Source: Pararhizobium sp. YC-54 (GTDB lineage Bacteria > Pseudomonadota > Alphaproteobacteria > Rhizobiales > Rhizobiaceae). From it: a DNA stretch of 64,000 nt. The stretch is taken from positions 267,610-331,609 of the forward strand of contig NZ_JAOYTH010000005.1 of assembly GCF_025847205.1 (NCBI RefSeq), written 5' to 3'. Under the pieces are notes generated by a model that was given only the letters and a program-made list of their open reading frames with translations, was not told where the DNA came from and did no database searches. Shown here piece by piece: positions 35,456 through 45,500 of this stretch (within the stretch, counting starts at the first letter, position 1; every line of letters begins with the position of its first letter). The translations under genes were made by a program, and so were the position numbers.

Positions 35456-36685
35456 CTACGGATGCACCGTCAGCGCCGGCACCACCGTCACGAACTTGCC
35501 ACCCCAATCGCTGATATACGAAAGCTGCTGTCTGATTTCGGCCTGAAGGTTCCATGGCAGTATCACCACTCTTTCCGGTTTTTCGGCTTTGAGAAAGTCT
35601 TCCGTGACAACCGGGATACGGCTGCCGGGGAGCAGCAGGCCCTGCTTGGCCGGGTTTTTGTCGACGACGAACGGCAGGAGGTCCGGCTTGACGCCGGAGA
35701 AGTTGATCAGCGTGTTGCCCTTGGCTGCGGCGCCATAGGCTGCGACTTTCAGGCCGGCCCGTCTGCTCTCGATCAGGAATGTCAGGAAGCCATCGCGCAC
35801 CGTTTGCGCCGCCTCCTGCAAGCCTGTGTAGAAGGCATCGTCCAGCATGCCGGCAGCGTGCTCTTCGGCGAGCGTGGCTGCCACGGCCGCCGTGACCGGA
35901 TGTTTTCCGGTATCGCTGCGCTGCGCGAACACACGCAGGCTGCCGCCATGCCATGGCGTCGTCTCGACGTCGAAGACGGATAGTCCGTTGGCTTCGAAAA
36001 CGCGGCTGACGGATGTCAGCGACAGGTAGGAATAATGTTCGTGATAGGCGGTGTCGAACTGCGCCTCGCGCACCATGTTGAGCAGGTGCGGAAACTCGAA
36101 CGTCGCCACGCCGTCTGCCTTCAAAAGCCGCGTAAAGCCCGCAACGAAATCGTTGATGTCGGGAACGTGGGCCAGCACATTGTTGGCGGCCGTCAGATCG
36201 GCGGAACGACCCTCAGCCGCCAGCTTTTCGCCAAGCTCTGCCCCGAAAAATTCCTCGATGATCTCGATGCCCTTGGCGCGCGCCGCCGCCGCCGTGCTCG
36301 CCGTCGGCTCGATGCCGAGACAGCCGATGCCGCGCGCCTTGGCATATTGCAGCAGATAGCCGTCATTGGCGGCGACCTCGACAATATGGGCGGCTTCGGT
36401 CAGGCCGAAACGGGCCTGCATATCGGCGACATAACGTTCGGCATGATCGAGCCAGGAGGTCGAAAACGAGCTGAAATAGGCATAGCTCGAGGAAAAGAAC
36501 GTTTCTCGATCGGCAAAATCCTCGGTCTGCACCAGCCGGCATTCCCGGCAGCAGCGGATCACCAGCGGATACCAGAGTTCCGGCATGTGCCGCTCATCGG
36601 CATTGACGTAGGAATTGGAGGGCGGGGCGGTGCCAAGATCGAGGAAGGGCACCATATGCGTCGATCCGCAGTGACGGCATTTCAT
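35456..36685 (-). CDS. NDP-sugar C-methyltransferase (TylCIII-like)
   Basis: A 409-residue three-part enzyme: N-terminal zinc-binding cysteines (CRHCGS and CCRECR), a central SAM-binding methyltransferase (VEVAANDGYLLQYAK) and a C-terminal domain. DTAYHEHYSYLSLTS is the conserved catalytic segment of sugar C-methyltransferases. The family adds a methyl group to a carbon of a 4-keto-6-deoxy NDP-sugar, giving branched sugars. The stop lies 100 bp from the chorismate mutase end. ATGA overlap with the epimerase gene (36682-36685) places it in the rfbFGC operon, so a CDP-linked substrate is expected. Confidence 0.88.
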   Translation of the reverse strand: MKCRHCGSTHMVPFLDLGTAPPSNSYVNADERHMPELWYPLVIRCCRECRLVQTEDFADRETFFSSSYAYFSSFSTSWLDHAERYVADMQARFGLTEAAHIVEVAANDGYLLQYAKARGIGCLGIEPTASTAAAARAKGIEIIEEFFGAELGEKLAAEGRSADLTAANNVLAHVPDINDFVAGFTRLLKADGVATFEFPHLLNMVREAQFDTAYHEHYSYLSLTSVSRVFEANGLSVFDVETTPWHGGSLRVFAQRSDTGKHPVTAAVAATLAEEHAAGMLDDAFYTGLQEAAQTVRDGFLTFLIESRRAGLKVAAYGAAAKGNTLINFSGVKPDLLPFVVDKNPAKQGLLLPGSRIPVVTEDFLKAEKPERVVILPWNLQAEIRQQLSYISDWGGKFVTVVPALTVHP

Positions 36686-37245
36686 GCGGCTACTCCACGA
36701 TAGTCCGACGACAGCAAAGGATGCGCCGCATCGCGCGGTGACAGGTTGACGACCGGCAGCGGCCAGTCGATGCCAAGCATCGGGTCTTCAGGGTTGAGAC
36801 CACCCTCGGAAGAAGCCGCATAGGGCTCTGAATGGGCATAGATCATCCGCACGTCATCGGTCAGTGCCTGGAAGCCATGCGCGAAACCCTCGGGAATCAA
36901 AAGCGAGCAGGCATTGTCTTCCGACAGCTCGACAGCGAAATGCTGAAGAAACGTCGGCGATTGCGCGCGGATATCGACGGCGATGTCGAGGATCCGGCCA
37001 CGGGTGCAGGTGACGAGTTTGATCTCGGCATGGGGTGGACGCTGGAAATGCATGCCACGCACCGTGCCCTTGTGGCGCGTCCCGGTTTCGTTGAGCTGCG
37101 CGACATGTCCCTGCCAGCCGAAGGCCGCGAGGTCTTCTTCGCAGAACAGCCGCGACAGGAAGCCCCGATCGTCCGACATCCTTTTACGGCTGATGACGCA
37201 AAGCCCCTGAAGCGGCGTTGCGTGCGCCGTGAACCGCGCACTCAT
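36682..37245 (-). CDS. rfbC: dTDP-4-dehydrorhamnose 3,5-epimerase family protein
   Basis: A 187-residue cupin-fold epimerase. The active-site strand GTVRGMHFQRPPHAEIKLV carries the catalytic His and Lys, and YAHSEPYA the catalytic Tyr region. It normally epimerises C3 and/or C5 of 4-keto-6-deoxy sugars. In this operon it would act on the CDP-4-keto-6-deoxyglucose made by RfbF and RfbG. The ATG at 37245 overlaps the dehydratase stop by 4 bp. Confidence 0.87.
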   Translation of the reverse strand: MSARFTAHATPLQGLCVISRKRMSDDRGFLSRLFCEEDLAAFGWQGHVAQLNETGTRHKGTVRGMHFQRPPHAEIKLVTCTRGRILDIAVDIRAQSPTFLQHFAVELSEDNACSLLIPEGFAHGFQALTDDVRMIYAHSEPYAASSEGGLNPEDPMLGIDWPLPVVNLSPRDAAHPLLSSDYRGVAA

Positions 37246-38327
37246 CCGGCCGCCCGCAAAGGTTCGTCCCTGGTGGCAAGCCCGGCAAAATCGCGGATAT
37301 CGCCAAGGCACAGGTCAAGTGCCGCTTGTCCCTGCCCTTGCGCCCTATACCACTCCATCGTCCGCTTGACGGTTTCCGCCAGACGCCAGCGCGGCTGGTA
37401 GCCGAGATCGGCGCGCGCCTTGGCGCTGTCGAGCACCAGATAGCCCGCTTCGTGCGGCCCGTCCGTACCATTGCCAAGCGCAATCGCGCCGCCACCGAAG
37501 TGCCGCTCGGCCATTTTCAGGACGGCGCCGACAGATGCCGCTTCGCCGTGATCCGGACCGAAATTGTAGCTCTCGATCCCATCCGGCGTCTGCCACAAAC
37601 GCTGCGCCAATCCCATGTAGCCGCCGAGCGGCTCAAGCACATGCTGCCAGGGGCGCACCGCACGCGGACGGCGCACCTGCAATGTCTCGCCGCCCTGCCA
37701 GGCCCGCACCGCGTCCGGGATCAACCGGTCCTCCGCCCAGTCGCCGCCGCCGATGACATTGCCGGCGCGCGCCGTGGCAAGACCGATCTTGCGGGCTGCA
37801 AAGAACGAGGCGCGGTAGCTCGCCGCGATGATCTCCACTGCTGCCTTGCTGGCGCTGTAGGGATCGTGGCCGCCGAGCGGATCGCTCTCCATGAAGGCAA
37901 GGCCTGTCTCGGCGTTGTGGTACACCTTGTCCGTCGTCACCACGACGATCGAACGTACATCTTCCGACAGCCGCAGGGCGTCGAGCAGATTGGCGGTGCC
38001 GATGACGTTGACGTCGTAAGTCTCGGCCGGATTGCGATAGCCGGCGCGCACGAGAGCTTGTGCTGCCAGATGAAACACGACCTGGGGCCTGGTTTTCAGG
38101 ACATGATGCGTCACCGCGTCACGGTCGCGGATATCGATGATACCCGGCCCCTCCATGCTACCGCCGAGCAGCAGATGCAGCGAAGGCTCCGTCTGCGGCG
38201 CCAGCGACAGACCCGAGACGTCGGCGCCCAGTTCGCGCAGCCACAGGGTCAACCAACTGCCTTTGAAGCCGGTATGGCCCGTGACCAGGACACGTTTTCC
38301 GCGCCAGAATTCGTTCGTCATCGTCAT
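37242..38327 (-). CDS. rfbG: CDP-glucose 4,6-dehydratase
   Basis: A 361-residue extended SDR enzyme. NAD loop GHTGFKGSWLTLWLRELGA is the hallmark of RfbG, with VVTTDKVY and the catalytic YSASK. It makes CDP-4-keto-6-deoxy-D-glucose, the entry to CDP-deoxysugars. The ATG at 38327 shares a base with the rfbF stop; the frame open to 38363 lies inside rfbF. Confidence 0.93.
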   Translation of the reverse strand: MTMTNEFWRGKRVLVTGHTGFKGSWLTLWLRELGADVSGLSLAPQTEPSLHLLLGGSMEGPGIIDIRDRDAVTHHVLKTRPQVVFHLAAQALVRAGYRNPAETYDVNVIGTANLLDALRLSEDVRSIVVVTTDKVYHNAETGLAFMESDPLGGHDPYSASKAAVEIIAASYRASFFAARKIGLATARAGNVIGGGDWAEDRLIPDAVRAWQGGETLQVRRPRAVRPWQHVLEPLGGYMGLAQRLWQTPDGIESYNFGPDHGEAASVGAVLKMAERHFGGGAIALGNGTDGPHEAGYLVLDSAKARADLGYQPRWRLAETVKRTMEWYRAQGQGQAALDLCLGDIRDFAGLATRDEPLRAAG

Positions 38328-39100
38328 CACCAGCTCTTCCACGGGGGCGTGCCGCTCTGCCACAGATTTTCAAGATGATTCTTGTCGCGCAGCGTATCCA
38401 TCGGCTGCCAGAAGCCGTCATGGAAATACGCCTGCAACTCGCCTTCGCTGGCCAGTCCCATCAATGGCTCCCCTTCCCAACTTGAATGATCTGCCTCGAT
38501 CCGGTCGATGACGCGGGGTGAAAGCACGAAGAAGCCGCCGTTGATGAAGCCGCCTTCGCCTTCCGGTTTTTCAATGAAGCCCTGAACCTCGGTGCCTTCC
38601 AGCTGCAGCGCGCCATAGCGTGCCGGCGGCCGCACGGCAGTCACCGTCGCCTGCTTGCCGTGGCTCTTGTGGAAGGCGATGGTCTTGCCGATATCGACAT
38701 TGCTGACGCCGTCGCCATAGGTGAAGCAGAAGGCCTCCTCGTCCTTGAGATAAGACGCGACCCGCTTCAGGCGACCGCCGGTCATCGAGTTTTCACCCGT
38801 ATCGACCAGCGTGACGCGCCAGTTCTCGGCGCTCTGGCGGTGAAATTCGATCGAGTTCCGCGACAGGTCGAAGGTGATGTCCGACATGTGCAGGCCGTAA
38901 TTGGCGAAGTATTCCTTGATCATGTAGCCTTTGAAGCCACAGCAGACGATGAAGTCACGCACGCCATGGGCGTAGTAAAGCTTCATGATATGCCAGAGGA
39001 TCGGCCGGCCGCCGATCTCGATCATCGGCTTTGGCCGCAGATGCGTTTCTTCGGCGATGCGCGACCCGAGGCCGCCGGCAAGGATGACAGCTTTCATCAC
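38327..39100 (-). CDS. rfbF: Glucose-1-phosphate cytidylyltransferase
   Basis: A 257-residue nucleotidyltransferase. [18 protein letters not shown] and [20 protein letters not shown] are the CTP-binding and glucose-1-P features typical of RfbF. It makes CDP-glucose. First of the rfbF-rfbG-rfbC-methyltransferase chain, it starts about 306 bp after galE on the same strand; that gap (39101-39406) has no gene and probably holds the promoter. Confidence 0.93.
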   Translation of the reverse strand: MMKAVILAGGLGSRIAEETHLRPKPMIEIGGRPILWHIMKLYYAHGVRDFIVCCGFKGYMIKEYFANYGLHMSDITFDLSRNSIEFHRQSAENWRVTLVDTGENSMTGGRLKRVASYLKDEEAFCFTYGDGVSNVDIGKTIAFHKSHGKQATVTAVRPPARYGALQLEGTEVQGFIEKPEGEGGFINGGFFVLSPRVIDRIEADHSSWEGEPLMGLASEGELQAYFHDGFWQPMDTLRDKNHLENLWQSGTPPWKSW

Positions 39101-39406
39101 CCCCTCCGGTTAGGCGCAAGGACGATCGCAGGCAGCACCGGCGATGGCTTGGCGAGAGGAGCAGAATTGCAACTGTCCCGCGATTGGGCAGAACCGGGGT
39201 CACGCGCCGCCTTCGACTGCAGGGCCTCAGGCCTTGCGGTCATACGGTTTTTACGGCGCGAAAACTCCATCATGCTCAGGGTCCAGTCAGTCTATTCTGA
39301 CAACGACCCTAGAAGGTGAAACTGTCGTCAAACTGGAGAGGCAGCGCGAGCAAAGCCGCCTGCCTCTTCAACATCAGACCGAGTGGCGCAAAACACCCCG
39401 GATATA

Positions 39407-40399
39407 TCAGTAGGTATTCTTGCGCATCAGATGCAATTCCCAATCCAGCGCGCTGCGGATGATGCCGTTCAGATCGTCATATTGCGGCACCCAGCCAAGC
39501 TCCTGCTTGGCCAGCGCCGGATTGGCGACGATCATCGCCGGATCGCCGGCACGGCGCTCCGAGAACGTCACGGGGAAATCCTCGCCATGCACCTTGCGCA
39601 CGGCGTCGAGCACTTCGAGCACGGAGAAACCGTGGCCATAGCCGCAATTGGCCGCCAGCGAGCCGCCGCCGGCGCGCATGCGCTGCAAGGCCTTCAGATG
39701 CGCCTGAACCAGATCCCAGACATGGATATAGTCGCGCACGCAGGTTCCGTCCGGGGTCGGATAATCGGTGCCGAAGACGCTCATCGACTGGCGTTTGCCA
39801 AGTGCTGTGGCGCAGGCAACCTTGATCAGATGGGTGGCAAGTGCGGAGGATTGGCCGCTACGCCCCTTCGGATCAGCACCGGCGACATTGAAATAGCGCA
39901 GCGCCGTGTAGGTAAAGGCATGCGCATTGGCGGTATCGCGCAGCATGATCTCGGTCATTAGCTTCGACGAGCCGTAAGGCGATTCCGGCTTGAGATTGAC
40001 GCTCTCCGTCACCGGCTCCAGCACGTCCGGGGTGCCGTAGACCGCGGCCGTCGAGGAGAACACGAAATACGGGATGCCGGCTTCGACGGCGCTGGCAATC
40101 AGGCTGCGCGATTTGACCGTGTTGTTCTCGTAATAGCCGAGCGGATCGGCGACCGATTCCGGCACGACGATCGAGCCGGCGAAATGGATGATGGAATCGA
40201 TGCTGTTATCGGCGAAAATCTGCCGCATCAGGCCGCTATCGGCGATATCGCCTTCATAGAAACGTGCCTCGGGAGCGATGGCCCAGCGAAAGCCGGTCGA
40301 CAAGCGATCGATGACGACGACCTGTTCGCCGGCATCGAGCAATGCCCAGACCATGTGACTACCGATATAACCGCCACCGCCCGTTACCAAAACCGCCAT
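39407..40399 (-). CDS. galE: UDP-glucose 4-epimerase
   Basis: A 330-residue extended SDR. MAVLVTGGGGYIGSHMVWAL is the NAD-binding start, FSSTAAVYG precedes the catalytic YGSSK. It interconverts UDP-glucose and UDP-galactose (or the GlcNAc pair) for surface glycans. It lies on the same strand upstream of rfbF, so it may share its expression with the deoxysugar operon. Confidence 0.93.
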   Translation of the reverse strand: MAVLVTGGGGYIGSHMVWALLDAGEQVVVIDRLSTGFRWAIAPEARFYEGDIADSGLMRQIFADNSIDSIIHFAGSIVVPESVADPLGYYENNTVKSRSLIASAVEAGIPYFVFSSTAAVYGTPDVLEPVTESVNLKPESPYGSSKLMTEIMLRDTANAHAFTYTALRYFNVAGADPKGRSGQSSALATHLIKVACATALGKRQSMSVFGTDYPTPDGTCVRDYIHVWDLVQAHLKALQRMRAGGGSLAANCGYGHGFSVLEVLDAVRKVHGEDFPVTFSERRAGDPAMIVANPALAKQELGWVPQYDDLNGIIRSALDWELHLMRKNTY

Positions 40400-40494
40400 T
40401 GCCTGCTCCTGCTTTGTTCAAAGTGAGCGGGATAAAACCCGTTCGGCGCGCCTTTCACAAGTCTTTTGTGCGGTGCCGCATGGGCAAAATCGGC

Positions 40495-41661
40495 TCAAAG
40501 GGCAGCGATATAGCCCACCAACCGCTCGGCGGCGGTGGCGATCTGGCCGGGATCGCGCAGGAAACAGGCGCGCATGAACAGCGAACCGCCTTCGCCGAAC
40601 GCCGTGCCAGGCGCCAGGCCAACGCCGGTCTTGTCGACGATATCGAGTGCCGCACGCCGGGCATCGGTGACGCCATCGATCTTGAGAAACGCATAGATCG
40701 CGCCGTCCGGCTTGAGCGTCTGCACCCGGTTGGTGGCGATCAGCGCATCGCAGAGCAGATCGCGTGATCGGGCCGCCTTGGCAACGTTTTCCGCAACGAA
40801 CGCATCGCCCTGGTCAAGCGCCACCACGGCACCCGCCTGGATGAACTGCGCCACGCCTGAGGTCGAGTACTGGATGAGATTTTCCAGCACCTGGCCGATT
40901 GCCGGCGGCGCCACGATCCAGCCGGCCCGCCAGCCGGTCATCGACCAGTTCTTCGAGAAGGAATTGACGAACAGGATGCGCTCGTCCTCTTCCATCACAT
41001 CGAGGAATGAGGGCGCGCGTGCGCCGTTGTAGGAATAGAGCGCATAGATCTCGTCGGCCATGATCCACAGGCCGTATTTGCGCGCCAGCGCCAGAATGGC
41101 TTTCAGGTCTTCGTGCGTCGCCGTCCAGCCGGTGGGATTGGAGGGTGTATTGACGAACAGCGCCCGCGTCTTGTCCGTGATCGCCGCTTCCAGCCTGCGG
41201 ATTTCGAGCTGCCATTTGCCGTCCTCGAAGCTGAGCGGCACGGCGACCGGGCGGGCGCCGGAAAGTTCGGCGCTGGCGGCAAAGTTCGGCCAGGCCGGCG
41301 TCAGAAACACCATTTCGTCGCCCGGCGAGGTCACCGCCTCGATGGCAAGCTTGATCGCCTGCATGCCGGAGCCGGTCACATAGAAATTGTCCGATGACAG
41401 CGTCTTGCCGAAATGGCGCCGGTAATAGCGCGACAGCGCTTCGCGCAATGGCGGGATGCCGCGCTGCCAGGTGTAGAAGGTCTCGCCGGCCTTCAGCGAA
41501 TCCTGTGCCGCCTGCGAGATGAAATCCGGCGTCGGCAGGTCTCCCTCGCCAACCCAGAGCGGGATGAGCCCTTCGCGCCCGCGCGCATAATTGACCAGTT
41601 CGACGATGCCGCTTTCCGGCGCAGAAAGCGATCGGGGGCTGAGGCTGGCAAGAATGGTCAT
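40495..41661 (-). CDS. Class I/II PLP-dependent aminotransferase
   Basis: A 388-residue aspartate/aromatic-type aminotransferase. Seen: NTPSNPTGWTAT, MADEIYALYSYNG and the PLP lysine motif FVNSFSKNWSMTGWRAGW. Likely substrates are aspartate or aromatic amino acids. It is 95 bp from galE on the same strand. A composite palindromic repeat, like the one before the other aminotransferase gene, lies just upstream (41691-41778). Confidence 0.87.
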   Translation of the reverse strand: MTILASLSPRSLSAPESGIVELVNYARGREGLIPLWVGEGDLPTPDFISQAAQDSLKAGETFYTWQRGIPPLREALSRYYRRHFGKTLSSDNFYVTGSGMQAIKLAIEAVTSPGDEMVFLTPAWPNFAASAELSGARPVAVPLSFEDGKWQLEIRRLEAAITDKTRALFVNTPSNPTGWTATHEDLKAILALARKYGLWIMADEIYALYSYNGARAPSFLDVMEEDERILFVNSFSKNWSMTGWRAGWIVAPPAIGQVLENLIQYSTSGVAQFIQAGAVVALDQGDAFVAENVAKAARSRDLLCDALIATNRVQTLKPDGAIYAFLKIDGVTDARRAALDIVDKTGVGLAPGTAFGEGGSLFMRACFLRDPGQIATAAERLVGYIAAL

Positions 41662-41690
41662 CGGCGGGCTCCTCGCGCCTACCCCCGAAA

Positions 41691-41778
41691 ATCCGAATTA
41701 ATTCCGGATAAGGAGCATGCGCAGCTTAAAAGTGCGAGAGCGACCTTTGCGCGCCCAATTGGGCGCGCGGCGCTCTCG
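41691..41778. repeat. Composite palindromic mosaic repeat, copy 2
   Basis: GC-rich hairpin at 41735-41778 with stem CGAGAGCG/CGCTCTCG, inner CGCGCCC/GGGCGCG and the unpaired ACCTTTG, followed leftward by a second AT-rich dyad (ATCCG at 41691-41695 / CGGAT at 41705-41709). The parts and order match copy 1 at 17553-17645, while the outer stems differ by compensating bases. On the minus strand it follows mscL by 110 bp and has a T-rich tail, so it may act as its terminator. Confidence 0.65.
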
Positions 41779-41887
41779 TTGCCCGCCGCTTCTAGCTGTT
41801 TTTCAGATCACGATCACGCGATATTCGGTGACGGATTTATCGATTCTGGTGATGTGTTGATATCCGCCGGAATCCTGAAAAGGCGGC

Positions 41888-42316
41888 CTATACTCTCTGC
41901 GTTTTCAGGAGGTCGCGGATTTCGGTCAGAAGCTGGACGTCCACCGGCGGCGGTGCTGCCGGCTCCTCGTTCTTCTGCTTTTCCAGCGAAGCGCGCATCT
42001 TGTTGACGGCCTTGACCATCAGGAAAATGATCCAGGCGAGAATGAGGAAGTTGATCACCACAGTAAGAAAGTTGCCATAGGCGAAGACCGCACCCTGCTC
42101 GCGCGCCGCAGCCAAAGACGTTGCCGTCACGGTGCTGGAGAGCGGAAAGAAAAAGTTGGAGAAATCGAGGCCGCCGGTGATGGCGCCGATGACCGGCATG
42201 ATGATGTCGCCGACCAGCGAATTGACGATCAGCGTGAACGCGCCGCCGATGATGATACCGACCGCAAGGTCCATGACATTGCCCCGGGCAATAAATGCCT
42301 TGAATTCATTCAGCAT
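41888..42316 (-). CDS. mscL: Large-conductance mechanosensitive channel
   Basis: A 142-residue channel with two membrane helices. [20 protein letters not shown] followed by [21 protein letters not shown] is diagnostic for MscL. The C-terminal charged helix region ([11 protein letters not shown]) ends in a short amphipathic segment. It releases solutes on osmotic downshock. It stands alone, divergent from the hybrid kinase gene. Confidence 0.96.
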   Translation of the reverse strand: MLNEFKAFIARGNVMDLAVGIIIGGAFTLIVNSLVGDIIMPVIGAITGGLDFSNFFFPLSSTVTATSLAAAREQGAVFAYGNFLTVVINFLILAWIIFLMVKAVNKMRASLEKQKNEEPAAPPPVDVQLLTEIRDLLKTQRV

Positions 42317-42558
42317 TACTCTCTCCTTGTCTCTAACCTAAAACCAGCTGTGCCTGCCTGTCCTACGCAGCCGGGTGCGCAGTGGATGCTAGCCGAAATC
42401 GAAATCATGTAAATCGCGCAATCAAAAATAGCGCAGCATCCCCGTATCACGATGCAACAGAGAAAGAGTTGTCGTTTCTTTGACTTAAGGCTTAGGCACG
42501 GCCGATTTTCTTCCTAGGCGTCTTGTCCTATGCTGCCCCCGGAGGACAAGGAGGAGAC

Positions 42559-45500
42559 ATGCTCTCGGGCTCGATCATTTTCGCGGCCGCCTTCGCCTAC
42601 CTGCTGCTGCTGTTTGCGGTGGCAAGCTATGGCGATCGCAAGGCGCGCAAGGCCGCTCCTGCCGGCAAGGGCAGGCCGCTGGTCTATGCCTTGAGCCTGG
42701 CGATCTACTGCACCTCCTGGACCTATTTCGGCGGCGTCGGCCTTGCCGCCGAGCGAGGGCTGGAATTCACCGGTATCTATATCGGCCCGATCTTGATGTT
42801 CACCATCGGCCTGCCGGTCATCCGCCGCATCATTGCGCTTGCCAAGGCCGAGCGGCTGACATCGGTCGCCGACTTCATCGCCGCGCGCTACGGCAAGAAC
42901 CCGATGGTTGCCGCCATCGTTGCGCTGATCTCGCTGATCGGCGCCATTCCCTATATCGCGTTGCAGCTCAAGGCCGTCTCGAGCTCGGTATCGGCGATGG
43001 TCGATACCAGCGGCTATGGTATCGGCTCCGGCCAGGACTTCATCGACCTGCCGCTTCTGGTGACGCTCTTCCTTGCCTGTTTCGCCATCGTTTTCGGCAC
43101 GCGCCACACCGACGCGACCGAGCATCAGGATGGCCTGATCCTGGCGATCGCGATGGAATCGGTGGTCAAACTGCTGGCCCTGGTGACAGCCGGGCTCTAT
43201 GTCGTGTTTTTCCTGTTCGACGGCCCGGGCGACCTGTGGGGTAAGGCACTCGCCAACCATCAGGCAATGACGGCGCTCAACTACCAGACGCCGCTGCCGC
43301 GCTGGGTCATGCTCGTCGTGCTTTCCGCTTTCGCAATCATCATGCTGCCCCGGCAGTTTCATGTCACGGTCGTCGAGAACCGGACGGAAAAGGATCTGCG
43401 CACCGCCGGCATCCTGTTCCCGATCTACCTCGTCGCCATCAACCTGTTCGTGCTGCCGGTCGCGATCGCCGGCATCCTGACGTTTGCCGGCAGCGGCGAT
43501 GCCGATCTCTATCTGCTGACGCTGCCGCTTGCCACCGACATGCCGGTGCTGACCATGATCACCTTCATCGGCGGCTTTTCTGCCGCGACCGCCATGGTCA
43601 TCGTCGCTTCCGTGGCGCTGTCGATCATGATCTCCAACGACATCATCATGCCGGTGTTCTTGAGGCGCAACCTGATGGGGCGCGGCGGTTCCCAGGATGT
43701 GGCCGGCACATTGCTCAACGTCCGGCGCACGGCGATCTTCGTGGTTCTGCTGCTCGGCTACGCCTACTACCGCTCCGCCGACATGAGCGCCGGTCTTGCC
43801 TCGCTTGGCCTACTCTCCTTTGCCGCCATCTCGCAGATGGCGCCGGCTCTGTTCGGCGGGCTCGTCTGGCGGCAGGCGAACGCCCGTGGCGCCATTGCCG
43901 GAATGACGCTCGGCTTTATCGTCTGGGCCTATCTGTTGTTTCTGCCGAGCCTGGGCGGGCCGGACAATTCCCATGTCGCCACAACCGTGCTCGGCTTCCT
44001 CTTCCCCTTCACCACCGTGTTTTCCGGCCCGGCCGCCGATCCGCTGGTCAATGCCTCGGCGCTCAGCCTGCTGGTCAACGGGCTCGCCTATGTCATCGGC
44101 TCCCTCACCCGGGCTCCAAAACCGCTGGAGCGGCTGCAGGCCGGAGTGTTCATCCGCCGCAAATCGCGGACCGAAAAGGCATTTCGCGGCCGCAAGACCA
44201 AGATCACCGTACTCGACCTGAAGACCACGATTGCCCGCTATCTCGGCGAGGAGCGAATGCAGCGCTCCTTCCAGACCTACGAGCGCCAGTCGGGCCGCTG
44301 GCTGGAAGACCACCTGCCGGCCGATATGGCGCTGATCCATTTTTCCGAACAGCTGCTCGGCAGCGCCATCGGCTCGTCCTCGGCCCGCCTCGTCCTGTCA
44401 CTGGTGCTGCAGCGGCTGGACGACACATCCTCGGACACGGCCTGGCTTCTCGACCAGGCGTCAGAGGCGCTGCAATACAATCAGGACATGCTGCAGACAG
44501 CGTTGTCCCAGATGGACCAGGGCATCGCCGTCTTCGACAGTTCCAACAACCTGATCATCTGGAACCGCCGTTTCCGCCAGCTGCTCGACCTGCCGGAAAC
44601 GGCCGGCCAGGTCGGCTTCCCGCTGGCGGAGATCGTCTCGATGCTGACCCAGCGCGGCGATATCCGCAAGGAAGACGGCAAGAGGCTGATTGCCAACTTC
44701 CTGACGCTCGACAAACCCTTCCTGCTCGAACTTTCCGGCGGCGAACGCATCATCGAGGTGCGGACCAACGCCATGCCCGACAAGGGTATCGTCACCACCT
44801 ACACCGATATTACCCAGCGCGTTGCGGCCGACATGGCGCTGAAGCAGGCTAACGAGACGCTGGAACTGCGCGTTGCCGAGCGCACCGGCGAACTCACCCG
44901 CGTCAACAGGCAAGTGGCCGAGGCCCGCGCCGCCGCCGAGGAAGCCAATATCGGCAAGACGCGCTTCTTTGCCGCCGCCGGCCACGATATCCTGCAACCG
45001 CTCAACGCCGCTCGCCTCTATTCATCCTCGCTGGTGGAGCGTCTCGGTGAATCGGAAAACAGCGTTTTGGTGCAGAACATCGATTCGTCGCTGGAATCGG
45101 TCGAGACCATTCTCGGCGCCGTGCTTGACATCTCCCGGCTCGATACCGGCGCGATGAAGCCGCGCCTGCAATCCGTGCCGCTCAACGACCTCCTACGGCG
45201 CATCGAAACCGATTTCGCGCCGGTCGCCCGCGCCGCAAACCTCAAGCTCACCGTCATGCCGACCGCGCTGACGGTACGCACCGATCCCAACCTCCTGCGC
45301 CGCCTTGTGCAGAACCTCGTCTCCAACGCCATCAAGTACACGCTGACCGGCAAGGTCCTGGTCGGTGTGCGGCGAGAAGGCGGCGATGCGGTGATCCAGG
45401 TGCTCGACTCCGGTATCGGCATTCCGGCATCCAAGTTCCGCACCGTCTTCAAGGAGTTCGCCCGTCTCGACGAGGGCGCCAAGACAGCGGCCGGCCTCGG

